64,000 bases of DNA from an uncultured Eubacterium sp. (GTDB lineage Bacteria; Bacillota; Clostridia; Oscillospirales; Acutalibacteraceae). The notes beneath the pieces were generated by a model. That model saw nothing but the letters and a program-made list of their open reading frames with translations, was not told the origin of the DNA and searched no databases. The stretch is from NCBI GenBank assembly GCA_944380635.1, contig CALWID010000004.1, positions 25,530-89,529 of the forward strand, given 5' to 3'. The number at the start of each line of letters is the position of its first letter. Position 1 is the stretch's first letter. Of the stretch, positions 62,742 through 64,000 are shown one piece after another. The position numbers were made by a program, and so were the translations under genes.

Positions 62742-64000
62742 TTATATACCGTTTTTCCGTAATTTAGTAATTATCAAAACGAAAAGCGACCACAACGCCT
62801 GAAAGATAATAATATTAACAGCGTTAAGTTGGCTGATACCGTCCGTAAACGCAAGAAGAGCGGTTACGCCAAACCCGATTGCCGAGCCGAAAGACGCAAG
62901 CGCAGAAATTATCTTTTCGGTTACTACTAATTTATCCGCGCCGAGAATGGTGGAAATAAACGCATTAGTTGTGCCGTTGTGAACAGCGTAAGCCGGGCTC
63001 TTTTCGGCAACGGCATCGCTGTATTTTTCAAAACTTCTGCCGTTTGAGGCGGTCATAACTCTTATAAAGCCCTCAGGCAAATCAAATAATTTTGTAACGC
63101 TTTCCTCGTTTATATAAGGGTCGCAACTTCTTAAAATAACCGTCATTCCGCTTTTCTCAAGGCGTTTAAGGCTTTTCTTTAATGCGGGGTCTGCGCTGTA
63201 ACTTACTATAAACATTGCGGCGATTTTGCCGGCAACCGCAAGATAAAGCGCTTTTCTGCCCTTGCGGGTATATTTTCTTTCATACTCTATTTTCGGCACG
63301 GAAACGCCGTGATGAATAAGCAGATCTCTGTTGCCGACAAGTACTTTCCTTTGGTATATCCATGCGGAAGTGCCCATTTTATCCTCATAAGTTATGCCCT
63401 CTGCCGTTGGCAGGATTGAATTTTTGCCGACTATAACGGAATCAAACACCCCGGCAAGCGGGCTTTTGGTTTGAATAATAACGGCGGCTGTTTCAAGCAG
63501 AACATCATCTATCTTGGCGCCGTTAAAAGTTCTGTACCCGTGAAAACAGCAAGAGCGCGGGCCGAAAAGTTCGGACGCTTCCATTACAACAGCGTTTGAA
63601 TTATGGATATAATGCGCGCCCTCATACCCGCATATCATTGCGCCTTTTTTTTCAAGATTTTTTGAGGCGTCGCACAAAGCGTTATTAGTGGCGGTGAGCG
63701 TTACCACCGGGCAGGAAATAACAAGCCCCGCGGCAATTATATTAAATGCGGCAAGCCAATCCGAAAAAACAATACCTACTATAACGAACAACGCGGTGTT
63801 AAATCCGAAAATTACGGGAAAAAGTATTTTTGCTATCTTATCCGCAGGCTCGTTTGCAAAAGAGATTTCAAGAAAACTTGTGGGGAAATCGGTTTTTACG
63901 CTGTATTTAAGATAAGGAGTGCCGTCTATCATATTTTTGGATATTATTTCGGCATCCACTTCATTTACAATATCCTCAACAGTATATTTATCACCGTTAT
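62742..64000 (-). CDS. P-type-ATPase-like membrane protein without catalytic motifs, partial
   Basis: The frame stays open to the window edge, so the N-terminus is missing; over 419 residues are seen. Layout follows a heavy-metal P-type ATPase: two helices, CPVVTLTATNNAL in place of the CPC helix, a soluble domain, then two C-terminal helices. But the phosphorylation motif DKTGT is replaced: VVMEASELF stands where VVFDKTGTL would be. The hinge motif GDGxND is also not found. The protein therefore cannot run the normal ATPase cycle and is likely a sensor or relic. The exact role is unknown. Confidence 0.65.
   Translation of the reverse strand, partial: NGDKYTVEDIVNEVDAEIISKNMIDGTPYLKYSVKTDFPTSFLEISFANEPADKIAKILFPVIFGFNTALFVIVGIVFSDWLAAFNIIAAGLVISCPVVTLTATNNALCDASKNLEKKGAMICGYEGAHYIHNSNAVVMEASELFGPRSCCFHGYRTFNGAKIDDVLLETAAVIIQTKSPLAGVFDSVIVGKNSILPTAEGITYEDKMGTSAWIYQRKVLVGNRDLLIHHGVSVPKIEYERKYTRKGRKALYLAVAGKIAAMFIVSYSADPALKKSLKRLEKSGMTVILRSCDPYINEESVTKLFDLPEGFIRVMTASNGRSFEKYSDAVAEKSPAYAVHNGTTNAFISTILGADKLVVTEKIISALASFGSAIGFGVTALLAFTDGISQLNAVNIIIFQALWSLFVLIITKLRKNGI

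Noticed and set aside
1-64000. CRISPR arrays, tRNA, rRNA, insertion sequences, phage genes
   Set aside because: None was seen: no regularly spaced repeats, cloverleaf genes, transposases or phage proteins.

Overview
The window looks like a chromosomal segment from an anaerobic, spore-forming, Gram-positive member of the Clostridia, probably of the Ruminococcaceae/Oscillospiraceae type. The evidence is low-to-middling GC with AT-rich intergenic DNA, strong AGGAGG-type ribosome binding sites with some TTG/GTG starts, the sporulation genes yqfC/yqfD/ylbJ-like, LL-diaminopimelate aminotransferase, a PerR/reverse-rubrerythrin oxygen defence, a GlgC/GlgD pair and Na+-decarboxylase subunits. No rRNA, tRNA, CRISPR array, prophage or insertion sequence was seen.

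Layout. 1-7.4 kb: a small ORF, a membrane-bound PIG-L deacetylase, perR with its own palindromic operator, reverse rubrerythrin, a flavin reductase, a sugar-cation symporter and a PurF paralogue that has lost its glutaminase residues. 7.5-16.3 kb: GNAT/rlmH/MBL operon, murA, a CNNM/CorC membrane protein, a metallophosphoesterase, and a HAD phosphatase with a second symporter. 16.5-23.6 kb: nadB-nadC, an orphan FakA C-terminal domain, YccF, a PPC-domain protein, a low-molecular-weight phosphatase, a DUF2798 protein and an AgrC/LytTR two-component pair. 23.7-30.8 kb: a deacetylase-fold protein, an AraC regulator and a galactose-type mgl ABC operon with a tiny membrane-protein ORF. 30.9-36.5 kb: hypothetical proteins, a DUF3048 protein, a second phosphoesterase, GtrA, DUF5662. 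36.5-42.2 kb: pstSCAB and the uxuA/oxidoreductase glucuronate operon. 42.2-44.8 kb: sporulation genes. 44.9-52.4 kb: an acyltransferase, then dapF-dapL-purC-purB-decarboxylase beta-gamma, and an ANTAR regulator. 52.7-58.8 kb: the glycogen operon glgB-C-D-A. 58.8-64 kb: tex, corA, classical rubrerythrin and a P-type-ATPase-like protein without its catalytic aspartate, cut by the window edge.

The most striking signal is a repeated non-coding element of about 150-170 bases, present in five copies (19993-20142, 25309-25464, 26774-26944, 57019-57176, 57177-57329), plus two tail-only remnants. Each full copy can fold into the same series of hairpins. Four of the five end exactly at the ribosome binding site of a gene: a PPC-domain protein, a deacetylase-fold protein, the mgl sugar-binding protein and glycogen synthase. 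The GGTGATT of that site can pair with an upstream AATCACC. A hairpin loop is complementary to the sequence just before the site, and stem differences between copies are partly compensatory. This suggests a family of cis-acting RNA switches, or a mobile repeat that supplies a ribosome binding site, linked mostly to carbohydrate genes.

The annotated genes connect as follows: sugar import (two symporters, mgl), glucuronate breakdown (uxuA plus reductase), glycogen storage (glgBCDA), phosphate import (pst), NAD synthesis (nadB/nadC without nadA here), lysine/peptidoglycan precursors (dapL, dapF, murA) and peroxide defence (perR, two rubrerythrins). All functional calls rest on reading the sequence and recalled family motifs; no database search was run.
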